The notes beneath the pieces are model-generated. The model was given only the letters and a program-made list of their open reading frames with translations, was not told where the DNA came from and made no database searches. From Variovorax sp. JS1663 (GTDB lineage: Bacteria; Pseudomonadota; Gammaproteobacteria; Burkholderiales; Burkholderiaceae_C), in assembly GCF_002157355.1 (NCBI RefSeq), contig NZ_LYMK01000012.1:1-64000 (forward strand): a stretch of 64,000 nucleotides of DNA, in the 5' to 3' direction. Below are positions 16,288 to 26,873 of this stretch, piece after piece (within the stretch, counting starts at the first letter, position 1; every line of letters starts with the position of its first letter). The position numbers and the translations under genes are program-made.

Positions 16288-16385
16288 AGCTCACCCCCAG
16301 GCTCCCCACTTCGTGTGGTCCGCGAACCCCCTCACCGGGGGCCACACCAGCGGCCCGGCAACGCCGGTTCCGCGGTGTTCTCCGG
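16287..16385 (+). repeat. Stop-codon-anchored dispersed repeat, copy 4
   Basis: Same element as at 3652, 7266 and 8646 but on the plus strand, matching the strand of ena. It begins at the ena TGA with AGCTCACCCCCAGGCTCCCC and ACTTCGTGTGGTCCGCG, and ends CGGTTCCGCGGTGTTCTCC. It occupies most of the ena-FHA convergent gap. Confidence 0.85.
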
Positions 16386-16399
16386 TAGGAGCGCCAGTG

Positions 16400-17056
16400 C
16401 TAGAAATTGCGCGCGCGCAGCACCACCGGCTCCTGCGCCGACTGCTGGTACCTGCAGGTGGCCGCCACGTGGATGGCCAGCGTGTTCGCCTCGTAGACGT
16501 CGACGGCGCGGCTGTAGCCATCCTCGCCGATCGCGTAGACGCCGAAGTGCAGGGCCAGGGCCTCGTAGGTGATGAGCGCAGAAACCTCGCGGCCGCGCAT
16601 CGGGAGAGTGAAGGCGATGCCCTCGGCCACCGGCTGGGCGCGGTTGCGCGGGGGCGGCCGGGCCGTCGATGGCTTTTCCTTCCTCACTTCCAGCACGGCC
16701 AGGTCGGTCGCGGCGGCTTCCCCGGGCGTCGGCAGCGCACGGCTCGGCACCAGCTCGGCCGTGGGGTCATCCCGGCCGCAGAACATCAGTTCCATGTCGC
16801 CCAGGCGCAGGCGGTCGCCGTCCAGCAGCGGCGCGGTGTCGATCCGCGCCCCGTTCACGAAGCTTCCATTGGTGCTGCGCGCGTCCTTGACGGTCGCGAA
16901 AGCGCCCTGGCACTTGAGCACGGCATGCACCTTGCTCACCACCGGGCTGGGCAGAACGATCTCGTTGCCAGCCCAGCGCCCGATCCGGACCTCGCCATCG
17001 GGAAGGCGGATCCTGCGGGCGAAGCGGGCCCCCCGCATCAACAGCAAAGTCGGCAT
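16400..17056 (-). CDS. FHA-domain protein with C-terminal DUF1488-like domain
   Basis: 218 residues from the ATG at 17056 (GGAGAACAC upstream). Residues about 20-95 form a forkhead-associated phosphothreonine-binding domain: VRIGRWAGNEIVLPSPVVSK, then HAVLKCQGAFATVKDARSTN and GSFVNG. After a Pro-rich linker (TARPPPRNRAQP) the C-terminal ~85 residues (FTLPMRGREVSALITYEALA, then LHFG) resemble DUF1488. FHA proteins read serine/threonine kinase signals, but no kinase or phosphatase gene is adjacent, so the partner is unknown. It is convergent with ena and separated from it by a dispersed repeat; I see no link to the nicotinate genes. Confidence 0.78.
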   Translation of the reverse strand: MPTLLLMRGARFARRIRLPDGEVRIGRWAGNEIVLPSPVVSKVHAVLKCQGAFATVKDARSTNGSFVNGARIDTAPLLDGDRLRLGDMELMFCGRDDPTAELVPSRALPTPGEAAATDLAVLEVRKEKPSTARPPPRNRAQPVAEGIAFTLPMRGREVSALITYEALALHFGVYAIGEDGYSRAVDVYEANTLAIHVAATCRYQQSAQEPVVLRARNF

Positions 17057-17176
17057 GTGTTCTCCGCGGGTAAGTGACTCTCCCACCCTCGGAGCAATAG
17101 TACTTTTAACTACATGTCGAAACAATGGCCACGACCCTGGCCATTTGGCGTATTGGCGACAGGTCGATGGCGCCGG

Positions 17177-17575
17177 TCAATGGCCGCGCCGGGACCGGAA
17201 GACCAGGTAGCGCGCCGAGAGGAAGTTGAGCACCATCCCCGCGCCGCTGCCCAGCCCCACGCCCAGCGCCGGGACCCAGAGGCCACGAAAGGTATGCAGC
17301 GTCAGCACGTAGACGCCGTAGTTCACGACCGCCCCGCCCAGCATGGTGAGCAAATAGCCGAGGTACTCCCGCGCCAGCGAGCCGCCCGAATGCCGCGCGG
17401 CGAAGGCGTAGCGCCGGTTCAGCGCCCAGGTGGCGGTGGCCGCGGCGACGAAGGACAGCACCCGCGCTGCGTACCAGCCCAGGAAAGGGGCCGCGAGGTA
17501 GAGCACGGTCACGTCGACGACGAAGCCGATCACGCCGGCCAGCGCGAACAGGAGGAACTCGCGGCCGATGCGCAT
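17177..17575 (-). CDS. GtrA-family membrane protein
   Basis: 132 residues with four predicted membrane segments and the GtrA pattern: EFLLFALAGVIGFVVDVTVL at the N-terminus, TWALNRRYAF in the middle and a closing NFLSARYLVFR. GtrA proteins are thought to flip polyprenyl-linked sugars. Its start overlaps the last base of the glycosyltransferase stop (17575), which in turn overlaps the GT39-like gene, making a three-gene cassette. This suggests modification of a surface glycan or lipid, with this protein moving the lipid-linked sugar across the inner membrane. Confidence 0.87.
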   Translation of the reverse strand: MRIGREFLLFALAGVIGFVVDVTVLYLAAPFLGWYAARVLSFVAAATATWALNRRYAFAARHSGGSLAREYLGYLLTMLGGAVVNYGVYVLTLHTFRGLWVPALGVGLGSGAGMVLNFLSARYLVFRSRRGH

Positions 17576-18555
17576 CAGGGCCGCTCGGCAGGCTGCGGGT
17601 GCCGCACGCCCGGGATCGCCAGGTAGCGCAGGCGCTTGGCCTCCTGGCGGCCGATGGTCACCGTGTGCAGCACGATGCCGCAGACGAAGGCCAGCATGGC
17701 GCTGAGCATGGTGCCGGTCAACAGCACGGCGGTGGGCAGGCGCGGCACCAGGCCGGTCTCCAGGTAGGTCATGCCCAGCGGCACGGCGCCGATGACCGAG
17801 CCCACTGCCAGCACCGCCGCGATGGCCGAGAAGAACAGCAGGGGCCGCTCGCTCACGAAGAGCTTGCAGATGGTCTTGAGGATGCGCCAGCCGTCGCGGT
17901 AGGTGGAGAGCTTGCTGTGCGAGCCCTCGAGCCGCGAGCGGTAGCGCACCGGCAGCTCGGCGAAGGGCATGCGCAGCTCCAGCGCGTGGACGGTGAGCTC
18001 GGTCTCGATCTCGAAGCCCTTCGAGACCGCGGGAAAGGACTTGGCATAGCGCCGCGAGAACACGCGCAGGCCCGACAGCATGTCGGTGAGCCGGCCGCCG
18101 AACAGTGCGGCCACGGCGCCGGTCAGCAGGCGATTGCCGAAGCGGTGGCCCGCGCGGTAGGTCTGCACGTCGTGGCCGTCGTCCTGGCGCGAGCCGACCA
18201 CCATGTCGAGGTTGCCCTCGATCAGCGTGTCGACCAGCAGGCGCAGCTCGCCCAGGTCGTAGGTGGCGTCGCCGTCGACCATCACGTAGATGTCGGCCTC
18301 CACGTCCGCGAACATGCGGCGCGCGACATTGCCCTTGCCGGGCAGCGCCACGTAGGTGACCTGCGCGCCGCAGGCGCGGGCGATGGCGGCGGTGTCGTCG
18401 GTGGAGGCGTTGTCGAAGACGTGGATCTCGGCCTCCGGCAGTGCGGTGCGGAATTCCGCCACCACCTGCGCGATGGCCAGCGCCTCGTTGTAGCAGGGGA
18501 TGACCGCGGCGATGCGCGGCGCGGAGCGCAGGGCGTCGGAGAAAGCGTCGTTCAT
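17575..18555 (-). CDS. Family 2 glycosyltransferase, polyprenyl-phosphate type
   Basis: 326 residues. The N-terminal GT-A domain has AAVIPCYNEA (17-26), DNASTDDT (49-56) and DGDATYD (about 95-101), the dolichyl/undecaprenyl-phosphate sugar transferase pattern. The C-terminus holds two membrane helices (LLFFSAIAAVLAVGSVIGAV and LLTGTMLSAMLAFVCGIVLH), as in GtrB-like enzymes. It overlaps the GT39-like gene by 4 bases (ATGA) and gtrA by one. Predicted to load a sugar from a nucleotide donor onto undecaprenyl phosphate at the cytosolic face. The sugar is not evident from sequence. Confidence 0.88.
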   Translation of the reverse strand: MNDAFSDALRSAPRIAAVIPCYNEALAIAQVVAEFRTALPEAEIHVFDNASTDDTAAIARACGAQVTYVALPGKGNVARRMFADVEADIYVMVDGDATYDLGELRLLVDTLIEGNLDMVVGSRQDDGHDVQTYRAGHRFGNRLLTGAVAALFGGRLTDMLSGLRVFSRRYAKSFPAVSKGFEIETELTVHALELRMPFAELPVRYRSRLEGSHSKLSTYRDGWRILKTICKLFVSERPLLFFSAIAAVLAVGSVIGAVPLGMTYLETGLVPRLPTAVLLTGTMLSAMLAFVCGIVLHTVTIGRQEAKRLRYLAIPGVRHPQPAERP

Positions 18556-20321
18556 GGTGCGTTGGGCAGGATACGGTATGCCCGGGCGCCGTCCTGCTCG
18601 ATCATGGGAACGAAATGGCGGCGGAAGCCTTCGTCGGCCGCCAGCGTGGTGGCGACCGCGTCGGGCATGACCACCGCCTCGAAGCCCAGCCCGGCGAAGC
18701 GGCGCGCCGCATCGGCCGCCGGCAGCAGCGGGAAATCCGCGTAGCGCCAGGGCCCCAGGGTGTCGCCCCAGATGGGGTTGGGGCCGTAGTAGATCGCCTC
18801 GCTGAGCGCGATCTGGTAGACGCGGCCGGTCGCATGCTCGCGCACGAAATTCATCACCGCGTAGCCGGGCACGTTCGCCCGCAGGAAAGCCTCGCGGGCC
18901 GCGGGTGCGATCGCGATGTGGGCGAGCCTGCGCTCGCTGTGCCGCCAGGACACCACCGCCAGCAGGGCGAGGAACAGGCCGGCGGCCACGACACCCGTGC
19001 GCGCCGGCCAGGCCGCGCCGCCGGACGGCACGAGCCGATGCAGCCCGGACGCGATCCATCCCAGCAGCACCTGCCAGCCCAGCACCGCCACCAGCGCCAG
19101 CAGCGGGAATGAGGCCGTCATGTAGCGCGGGTAGCGCGAGGTCAGCGCCCACACGATCAGCGAATAGGCGCAGAAGACGATCGCCGCATGCACCGCCGGC
19201 GTGCGTCGCCAGGCCCGGCTGAAGGGCGCCAGCAGCACGGGCCAGATCAGGAAGCTGGGCAGCGCGGCATGGGCGCGCACGTCGTCCAGCTGGTTCTTGT
19301 AGTCGGCCGGGTTCCAGTTGCTGAAGCCGAACAGCTTGGCACCGATGGGGTTGAAGGGGTCGCCAGTCATCAGCCAGTTGCGCGCGAACCAGTAGATGCA
19401 GGGCAGCAGGAAGCACAGCAGCGCCACGCCCCAGGCCAGCGGCCGGCGCTCGCGCCGGACCACGAACCAGGCCGCCAGCGGCAGGAAGGTCAGGGCCTGG
19501 TACTTGGACCCGGCCGCCAGGCCCAGGAAGAAGGCCGACAGCGCCAGCCAGCGCACGCCCTCGTCCGGCCGCTCGGAGTGCGCCTCGTTCCACCACCACA
19601 GCGCGATCCAGGCGGCCAGCACGAACAGCGCGACACCCATGTCGATCAGCGCGCTGGCGTAGTCGCCCATGCCCAGCCAGATGGCGGCGGCCGCGCAGGC
19701 CAGGACCCGGTTGAGGTACGCCAGGCCCAGGCGATAGACCATCCACACCGACAGCCAGCCCGCCAGCGCGCTGAGAAAGTGCGGCAGCACGTCGTCGCCC
19801 ACCACCAGCGCCGCCGCGTAGAGCAGGTTGTAGTTGTAGGGGAACCAGGGGTAGCGCAGCCACTCGTGGATGCCCAGCGTGCCGCTCTGCGCCACCTGGC
19901 GCGCGTAGGGCAGGTGGTACATCAGCTCGTCGAAGGCGGCCGGCGGCGCCAGCGGCTCGAACAGGGTGGGCAGCGCCACCAGAGCCAGTGCGGCCAAGGC
20001 GACCTTCTCGACCCACGACAGGCGCGGCCCGGGCGCCAGGGCGCGCGCCTGGCGCACCCAGCCGGGCATCTGCACGCAGGCCGCGGCGAAGCCGACCGCG
20101 ACGATCAACAGGACCGCAGGCATTTTCAGCAGCCCGGCGATGCCCAGCAGCTGGAAAGCGCAGATGAAGATGCCGACGCCGAGCGCAGTCGCCATCGCCG
20201 TCTCGAGCCAGAAGTCGCCGCGCATCGGGGACCCCAGGCGCAGGAACAGCGCCCGCCCGAAGCCCCAGCAGCTGGCGGCGAAGATCGCCAGCGCCGCGTA
20301 ATGCGCGGCTGCAAAGATCAA
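18552..20321 (-). CDS. Multi-spanning membrane glycosyltransferase, GT39/ArnT-like
   Basis: 589 residues, about 11-13 membrane segments. The first luminal loop has an acidic pair followed by a long segment (PAAFDELMYHLPYARQVAQS), typical of GT-C enzymes that use lipid-linked sugars, and the C-terminal ~120 residues form a soluble periplasmic domain (RRLAHIAIAPAAREAFLRAN onward). No ATG gives the first membrane helix; translation most likely starts at the TTG at 20321, preceded by GGGGAG at about 14 bases. It overlaps the glycosyltransferase downstream. With that enzyme and GtrA it forms a cassette that would transfer a sugar onto an extracytoplasmic target. The target is unknown. Confidence 0.82.
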   Translation of the reverse strand: MIFAAAHYAALAIFAASCWGFGRALFLRLGSPMRGDFWLETAMATALGVGIFICAFQLLGIAGLLKMPAVLLIVAVGFAAACVQMPGWVRQARALAPGPRLSWVEKVALAALALVALPTLFEPLAPPAAFDELMYHLPYARQVAQSGTLGIHEWLRYPWFPYNYNLLYAAALVVGDDVLPHFLSALAGWLSVWMVYRLGLAYLNRVLACAAAAIWLGMGDYASALIDMGVALFVLAAWIALWWWNEAHSERPDEGVRWLALSAFFLGLAAGSKYQALTFLPLAAWFVVRRERRPLAWGVALLCFLLPCIYWFARNWLMTGDPFNPIGAKLFGFSNWNPADYKNQLDDVRAHAALPSFLIWPVLLAPFSRAWRRTPAVHAAIVFCAYSLIVWALTSRYPRYMTASFPLLALVAVLGWQVLLGWIASGLHRLVPSGGAAWPARTGVVAAGLFLALLAVVSWRHSERRLAHIAIAPAAREAFLRANVPGYAVMNFVREHATGRVYQIALSEAIYYGPNPIWGDTLGPWRYADFPLLPAADAARRFAGLGFEAVVMPDAVATTLAADEGFRRHFVPMIEQDGARAYRILPNAP

Positions 20322-20378
20322 TGTCTGAATAGGAACTCCCCGGTGTGCCGGCAGCTCGTGCGCCGGCCGGCCGCAGTG

Positions 20379-23132
<2,754 letters not shown>

Positions 23133-23157
23133 GGGCTCACCTGCAAATGGGGATCAG

Positions 23158-23246
23158 GCGAGCGTCGTTGCACTCCAGCGGATGGAAGCCCAAGCCTGAC
23201 GCGGCGCCCTCGACAAGGGAGGCCGCGCTGCAACGCTCCTTGGGAG
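23158..23246 (-). ncRNA. SAH (S-adenosylhomocysteine) riboswitch in the metH leader
   Basis: On the minus strand the leader reads CCCAAGGAGCGTTGCAGCGC, a GC-rich hairpin, CAGGCTTGGGC, and finally GAGTGCAACGACGCTCGCC. This has the order of the SAH riboswitch: stem P1 from CCCAAG with CTTGGG, an inner hairpin (GCGGC with GCCGC around CCCTTGTCGAGGG), the CAGG strand, and the long pairing of GAGCGTTGCA with TGCAACG-A-CGCTC that forms the pseudoknot arm. It ends about 25 bases before the metH ATG, near the ribosome site. SAH binding normally switches such genes on, which suits methionine synthase. It begins about 10 bases after the stop of the upstream PACE gene. Confidence 0.82.
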
Positions 23247-23255
23247 CCGGCGATT

Positions 23256-23693
23256 TTACGCCGGCTGCGCGGCCGCGGCCGCCGAGGCCGGCAGCCCGAA
23301 CACCACGTCGAAGGCCCAGTTGAAGACGAAGGTGTAGACCAGGAAGAACACGACCAGGCCCAGGTCCATCACCAGCGCCTGCCACAGGCTCACGTCCAGC
23401 CACCAGGCGAACACCGGCACCAGGAAGGCCACCAGTCCGCCCTCGAAGCCGATCGCGTGGGCAATGCGCCGCCGCAGGCTGCGGCCGCGCACCTTCTGGC
23501 GCGACTCCCAGCGCTCGAACAAGGCGTTGAAGCTCAGGTTCCAGAGGACGGCGATGACCGAGGCCATGACCGCCGCCACGCCCGAATGGCCGGCACTCTG
23601 CCCCGTCATCAGCGCCAGGCCGGCGCTGGCCACGACGATGGCGATGCCCTCGTAGAGGCTGATGTAGACGACGCGGCGCTTGAGCCCTTGCAT
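23256..23693 (-). CDS. PACE-family multidrug/biocide efflux transporter
   Basis: 145 residues with two bacterial transmembrane pair (BTP) repeats, four membrane helices in all. The first repeat is RRVVYISLYEGIAIVVASAG with LWNLSFNALFERWE; the second is AHAIGFEGGLVAFLVPVFAW with FNWAFDVVFG. The PACE hallmarks, an E in the first helix (YEG/FEG) and the NxxFDxxF/NALFERWE helix ends, are visible in both. Members such as AceI export chlorhexidine and other diamines. It is divergent from a LysR regulator, the usual PACE arrangement. It sits immediately upstream of the metH riboswitch on the same strand. Confidence 0.88.
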   Translation of the reverse strand: MQGLKRRVVYISLYEGIAIVVASAGLALMTGQSAGHSGVAAVMASVIAVLWNLSFNALFERWESRQKVRGRSLRRRIAHAIGFEGGLVAFLVPVFAWWLDVSLWQALVMDLGLVVFFLVYTFVFNWAFDVVFGLPASAAAAAQPA

Positions 23694-23728
23694 GATTTCT
23701 TTCCCGTTTCCGATGACGATGGTTGGAC

Positions 23729-23753
23729 TTTATGTGTCACCTGCTGATATAAA
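23729..23753. promoter_or_regulatory. LysR-type T-N11-A inverted repeat between PACE and lysR
   Basis: TTTATGT (23729-23735) and ATATAAA (23747-23753) form a 6-of-7 inverted repeat with an 11-base spacer, the classic LysR-box spacing. It lies in the AT-rich 92-base gap between the divergent PACE and lysR start codons. Proposed as the binding site for the adjacent LysR protein; inferred from spacing and position only. Confidence 0.45.
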
Positions 23754-23785
23754 AAGTCATCTTCTTTCAGTTTTATTGATAGATC

Positions 23786-24673
23786 GTGAGTTTCACCAGC
23801 GACAACGTGCAGGTCTTCCTGGCCGTGCTCGACCATGGCTCCTTCTCGGCCGCCGCCCGGGCCCTGCGCCGCGTGCCCTCGGCCGTGAGCATGGCGATCG
23901 CCAGCCTGGAGGCCGAGCTCGCCCTCCCCCTGTTCGACCGCAGCGGCCGCGAGCCCCAGCCCACCGCCGCGGCGCGCTCGCTCGAACCGCAGGCCCGGCT
24001 GCTGGCCGCGCAGCTCCAGGAGCTGCAGGTCCAGGCCCTGGCCCTGACGCAGGGCCTGGAGAACCGCCTCACGCTCGCCATCGCACCCGAGCTGCTGGCC
24101 GCGCCCTGGAGCGGGCCGCTGGCCACGCTGGCGCGGGACTACCCGCAGCTGGAGGTCGAAGTGCTCGCGGCGCCGCAGGCCGATGCGCTGGCCCTGCTGC
24201 ACAGTGGCCGCGCCCAGCTGGCGCTGGTCTTCGAGCGGCCCAGCATGGACGGCCGCGAAGCCTTCCAGGAAGTGGCGAACGAGATGATGGTGGCCGTCAT
24301 GGCGCCCGGCCACCCGGCGCTGGCCGCCGCCAGCGGCCGGCTGCGGGAGGACCACCTGCGCAACACCCGACAGATCGTGGTGGCCGGCCGCGACCTGGCC
24401 ACCAGCGACCCGCGCTTCGTGTTCGCCCGCCATGTCTGGCGCACCGACAACGCCCTGGCCGCCCTGAGCCTGATCACTGCCGGCCTGGGCTGGGGTTGGC
24501 TGCCGCGCAATTTCGCGCGGCCGCACGTGGCGGCCGGGGCACTGGTGGAGATCCCCTTCGAGAACCTCAGCAACGGGCTGGACCTGTGGGTCGACGTGGT
24601 CTGGTCGCGCGAGCGCCCGCTGGGCCTGGGCGCCCAGCGCTTCGTGGCGCTGATCGCGCGCAAGAAGGACTAG
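23786..24673 (+). CDS. LysR-family regulator, divergent from PACE gene
   Basis: 295 residues from a GTG at 23786. Residues 4-65 form the winged helix-turn-helix (NVQVFLAVLDHGSFSAAARA followed by VPSAVSMAIASLEAELALPL, then FDR). The rest is a type 2 periplasmic-binding-like effector domain (LTLAIAPELL; LVFERPSM; ATSDPRFVFARHVW). LysR genes paired head-to-head with PACE transporters usually activate them in response to the exported biocide, so that is the likely role. It is convergent with the SH3-domain gene, with only 6 bases between stops. Confidence 0.9.
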   Translation: MSFTSDNVQVFLAVLDHGSFSAAARALRRVPSAVSMAIASLEAELALPLFDRSGREPQPTAAARSLEPQARLLAAQLQELQVQALALTQGLENRLTLAIAPELLAAPWSGPLATLARDYPQLEVEVLAAPQADALALLHSGRAQLALVFERPSMDGREAFQEVANEMMVAVMAPGHPALAAASGRLREDHLRNTRQIVVAGRDLATSDPRFVFARHVWRTDNALAALSLITAGLGWGWLPRNFARPHVAAGALVEIPFENLSNGLDLWVDVVWSRERPLGLGAQRFVALIARKKD

Positions 24674-24679
24674 GACGCC

Positions 24680-25510
24680 TTAGGGCCTATCGGCCGACGG
24701 CGATACCGGCCGGTTGATCCGGTCCATCTGCCTCTGCCGCATGTCCGCGGCCGCCCTGGGCACGGAGCCGGGCGGGAAAGCGGCCGGGGGTGCCGGCTGC
24801 GCCTGCGGCGGGCGCCCGGGGTGTCCCGGATGCATGGCCGGCGGCTGGCCGAATTGGGGCGGGCGACCCGCGGGCGCCTGGTCCGGCCGCGGCTGGCGGA
24901 AATCACGATCGGGTCGCGGCGGACGGAAGCCGTGGTCCGGCGGTGGCCGTGGCGCGGGTGGCGGCTGCTGCCAGCCCGGTTGAGGCCGGAAGCCCGGGTC
25001 CGGCCGCGGCCGATAGCCCGGGTCCCGGTCATGCCAGGGGTTGGGCCGCCAGTCCGGCCGCGGCGCCGGCACCGGCCGCCAGCCCGCCACGGGGGGTGGT
25101 GGCGGCCGGCCATGCCACCAGCGCTGCTCGCCGTACCAGGAGCGGTCGCGGTAGTGGTCGCCCCAGTAGTTGCCGATCGCGAAACCGACGATGGGGACGC
25201 CGATCATCGCGCCGTAGCTGGCCAGCGGCACGCGCCGGTCCTCGTAGGCGTAGTCGATGCTGGCCGCGAACAGCCAACCCCGCAGCCCGTCGGGCAGCAC
25301 CACGTCGCACCAGCTGTAGCCCCTCGTGCAGCCCAGCACCTCGAAGGGCTGGCCGGGGCCCAGGCGGGCGACCAGCGGATAGTCGCCCGAGGGCCCGGCC
25401 CGAAGGTTGACGGTGCCGCGCGAGAAGGCCTGCTGGGCCGAGGCCGCGAGAGGCAGCGCGAACGCCAGGAGGCCGATGGCGATCCAGCGCCGGCCGAGGA
25501 TGTTCTTCAT
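24680..25510 (-). CDS. Exported SH3-domain protein with Pro/Arg-rich tail
   Basis: 276 residues. A Sec signal (IAIGLLAFALPLAASAQQ) precedes a bacterial SH3 domain at about 28-85 (GTVNLRAGPSGDYPLVARLG; RGWLFAASIDYAY), then a short Gly-rich hydrophobic stretch (YGAMIGVPIVGFAIGNYWGD). Residues about 130-276 are low-complexity, built on P, R, D, G and W with repeats such as PDHGFRPPRPDRDFRQPRPD. SH3b domains often bind peptidoglycan, so a cell-wall role is likely. The tail is probably disordered. It lies between the two metH genes on the same strand but has no apparent connection with them. Confidence 0.82.
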   Translation of the reverse strand: MKNILGRRWIAIGLLAFALPLAASAQQAFSRGTVNLRAGPSGDYPLVARLGPGQPFEVLGCTRGYSWCDVVLPDGLRGWLFAASIDYAYEDRRVPLASYGAMIGVPIVGFAIGNYWGDHYRDRSWYGEQRWWHGRPPPPPVAGWRPVPAPRPDWRPNPWHDRDPGYRPRPDPGFRPQPGWQQPPPAPRPPPDHGFRPPRPDRDFRQPRPDQAPAGRPPQFGQPPAMHPGHPGRPPQAQPAPPAAFPPGSVPRAAADMRQRQMDRINRPVSPSADRP

Positions 25511-25668
25511 ACGGGTTCCTTTGCGGTCCAGGGTAGGCCTCGCGCCGAAGCGCTGTCAATCGGCCACGGCCTACCTGTCCAACGCGCCGCAGGAGGGGCG
25601 GTGGACCGTTCTAACCCTTGGACATCTTCTTCACCCGGCCTTTGCAATGCGGCGGCCAGCGTGAAGGC

Positions 25669-26715
25669 TCAGGCGGCCTCGGGATAAAAGGCCGCGCGGT
25701 GCAGCGCCCGCCCTGCCAGCGGCGACACCGCCTGCCCGATCGCCGCGATGTGCTCCGGCGTGGTACCGCAGCAACCGCCCACGATGTTGACCAGCCCCTC
25801 GGAGGCGAACTCGTGCAACAGGCGCGAGGTGACATCCGGCGTCTCGTCGAAGCCGGTGTCGCTCATCGGGTTCGGCAGGCCCGCATTGGGGTAGCAGCTG
25901 ATGAAGGTGTCGTCCGCCACGCGCGCCAGTTCCTGGATGTAGGGCCGCATCAGGGCCGCGCCCAGCGCGCAGTTGAGGCCGATCGCCAGCGGCCGCGCAT
26001 GGCGCACGCTGTGCCAGAAGGCGGTGACGGTCTGCCCGCTGAGGATGCGGCCGGAGGCATCGGTCACCGTGCCGCTGATGATGAGCGGCAGCCGCTCGCC
26101 GCTGGCTTCGAAATACTCGTCGATCGCGAACAGCGCGGCCTTGGCATTGAGGGTGTCGAAGATGGTCTCGACCAGCAGCACGTCGGCGCCGCCTTCGACC
26201 AGCGCCTCGACCTGCTCGTGGTAGGAGGCACGCAGCTCCTCGAAGCCCACGTTGCGCGCGCCGGGATCGTTCACGTCGGGGCTGATGCTGGCGGTCTTGG
26301 GCGTCGGGCCCAATGCGCCGGCAACGAAGCGTGGCTTGTCGGGCGTGGAGAACTTGTCGCAGGCGGCGCGCGCGATGCGGGCCGACTCGAGGTTCATCTC
26401 GCGCGCCAGCTCGGCCATCTTGTAGTCCTCCTGCGCGATGCGCGTCGCGCCGAAGGTGTTGGTCTCGATCAGGTCGGCGCCGGCGGCCAGGTAGCCCTCG
26501 TGGATGTCGCGGATCACCTCGGGGCGCGTCAGGGACAGCAGCTCGTTGTTGCCCTTCACGTCGCGCGCGAAGTCCTTGAAGCGTTCGCCGCGGTACTGCG
26601 CTTCGGTCAGCTTGAAGCGCTGGATCATCGTGCCCATGGCGCCATCGAGAATGGCGATGCGGCTCGCGAGAATGGCGGGAAGCTGCTGGGCACGGGTGTA
26701 GGCGATGGGATGCAT
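25669..26715 (-). CDS. metH: Homocysteine S-methyltransferase module of split MetH
   Basis: 348 residues equal to the N-terminal homocysteine-binding domain of full-length MetH. The barrel begins [16 protein letters not shown], contains [20 protein letters not shown], and has the zinc-binding cysteines in GLNCALG and [11 protein letters not shown]. The ATG at 26715 starts [13 protein letters not shown]. On its own it lacks the cobalamin and folate domains, which are encoded at 20379-23132; the two must act in trans. In most species these are one gene or directly adjacent genes, whereas here about 2.5 kb with three unrelated genes separates them. No SAH-riboswitch pattern is seen upstream; the leader has only a GC-rich hairpin around 26774-26800. 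Confidence 0.93.
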   Translation of the reverse strand: MHPIAYTRAQQLPAILASRIAILDGAMGTMIQRFKLTEAQYRGERFKDFARDVKGNNELLSLTRPEVIRDIHEGYLAAGADLIETNTFGATRIAQEDYKMAELAREMNLESARIARAACDKFSTPDKPRFVAGALGPTPKTASISPDVNDPGARNVGFEELRASYHEQVEALVEGGADVLLVETIFDTLNAKAALFAIDEYFEASGERLPLIISGTVTDASGRILSGQTVTAFWHSVRHARPLAIGLNCALGAALMRPYIQELARVADDTFISCYPNAGLPNPMSDTGFDETPDVTSRLLHEFASEGLVNIVGGCCGTTPEHIAAIGQAVSPLAGRALHRAAFYPEAA

Positions 26716-26873
26716 GCGGCGATTGTAGGAAGCGGCCTGCGGCCCATGTCCCGCCCGGGACTTTCGGAGTCGCTGCGGCCGGGGTTTTCCCTGCCGCAGC
26801 CGACAGGCGACTGACAGTTGCCGCCGTGACACAGGGCCGCCTATGCGCCCAAACACACGAGGAGGCCAAGTTC

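Noticed and set aside
26716..26873. Possible riboswitch before the small metH gene
   Set aside because: No cobalamin box and no SAH-type GAGCG/GCAACG pairing; only a GC hairpin with TTTT in its loop (about 26774-26800), which is not a terminator either.
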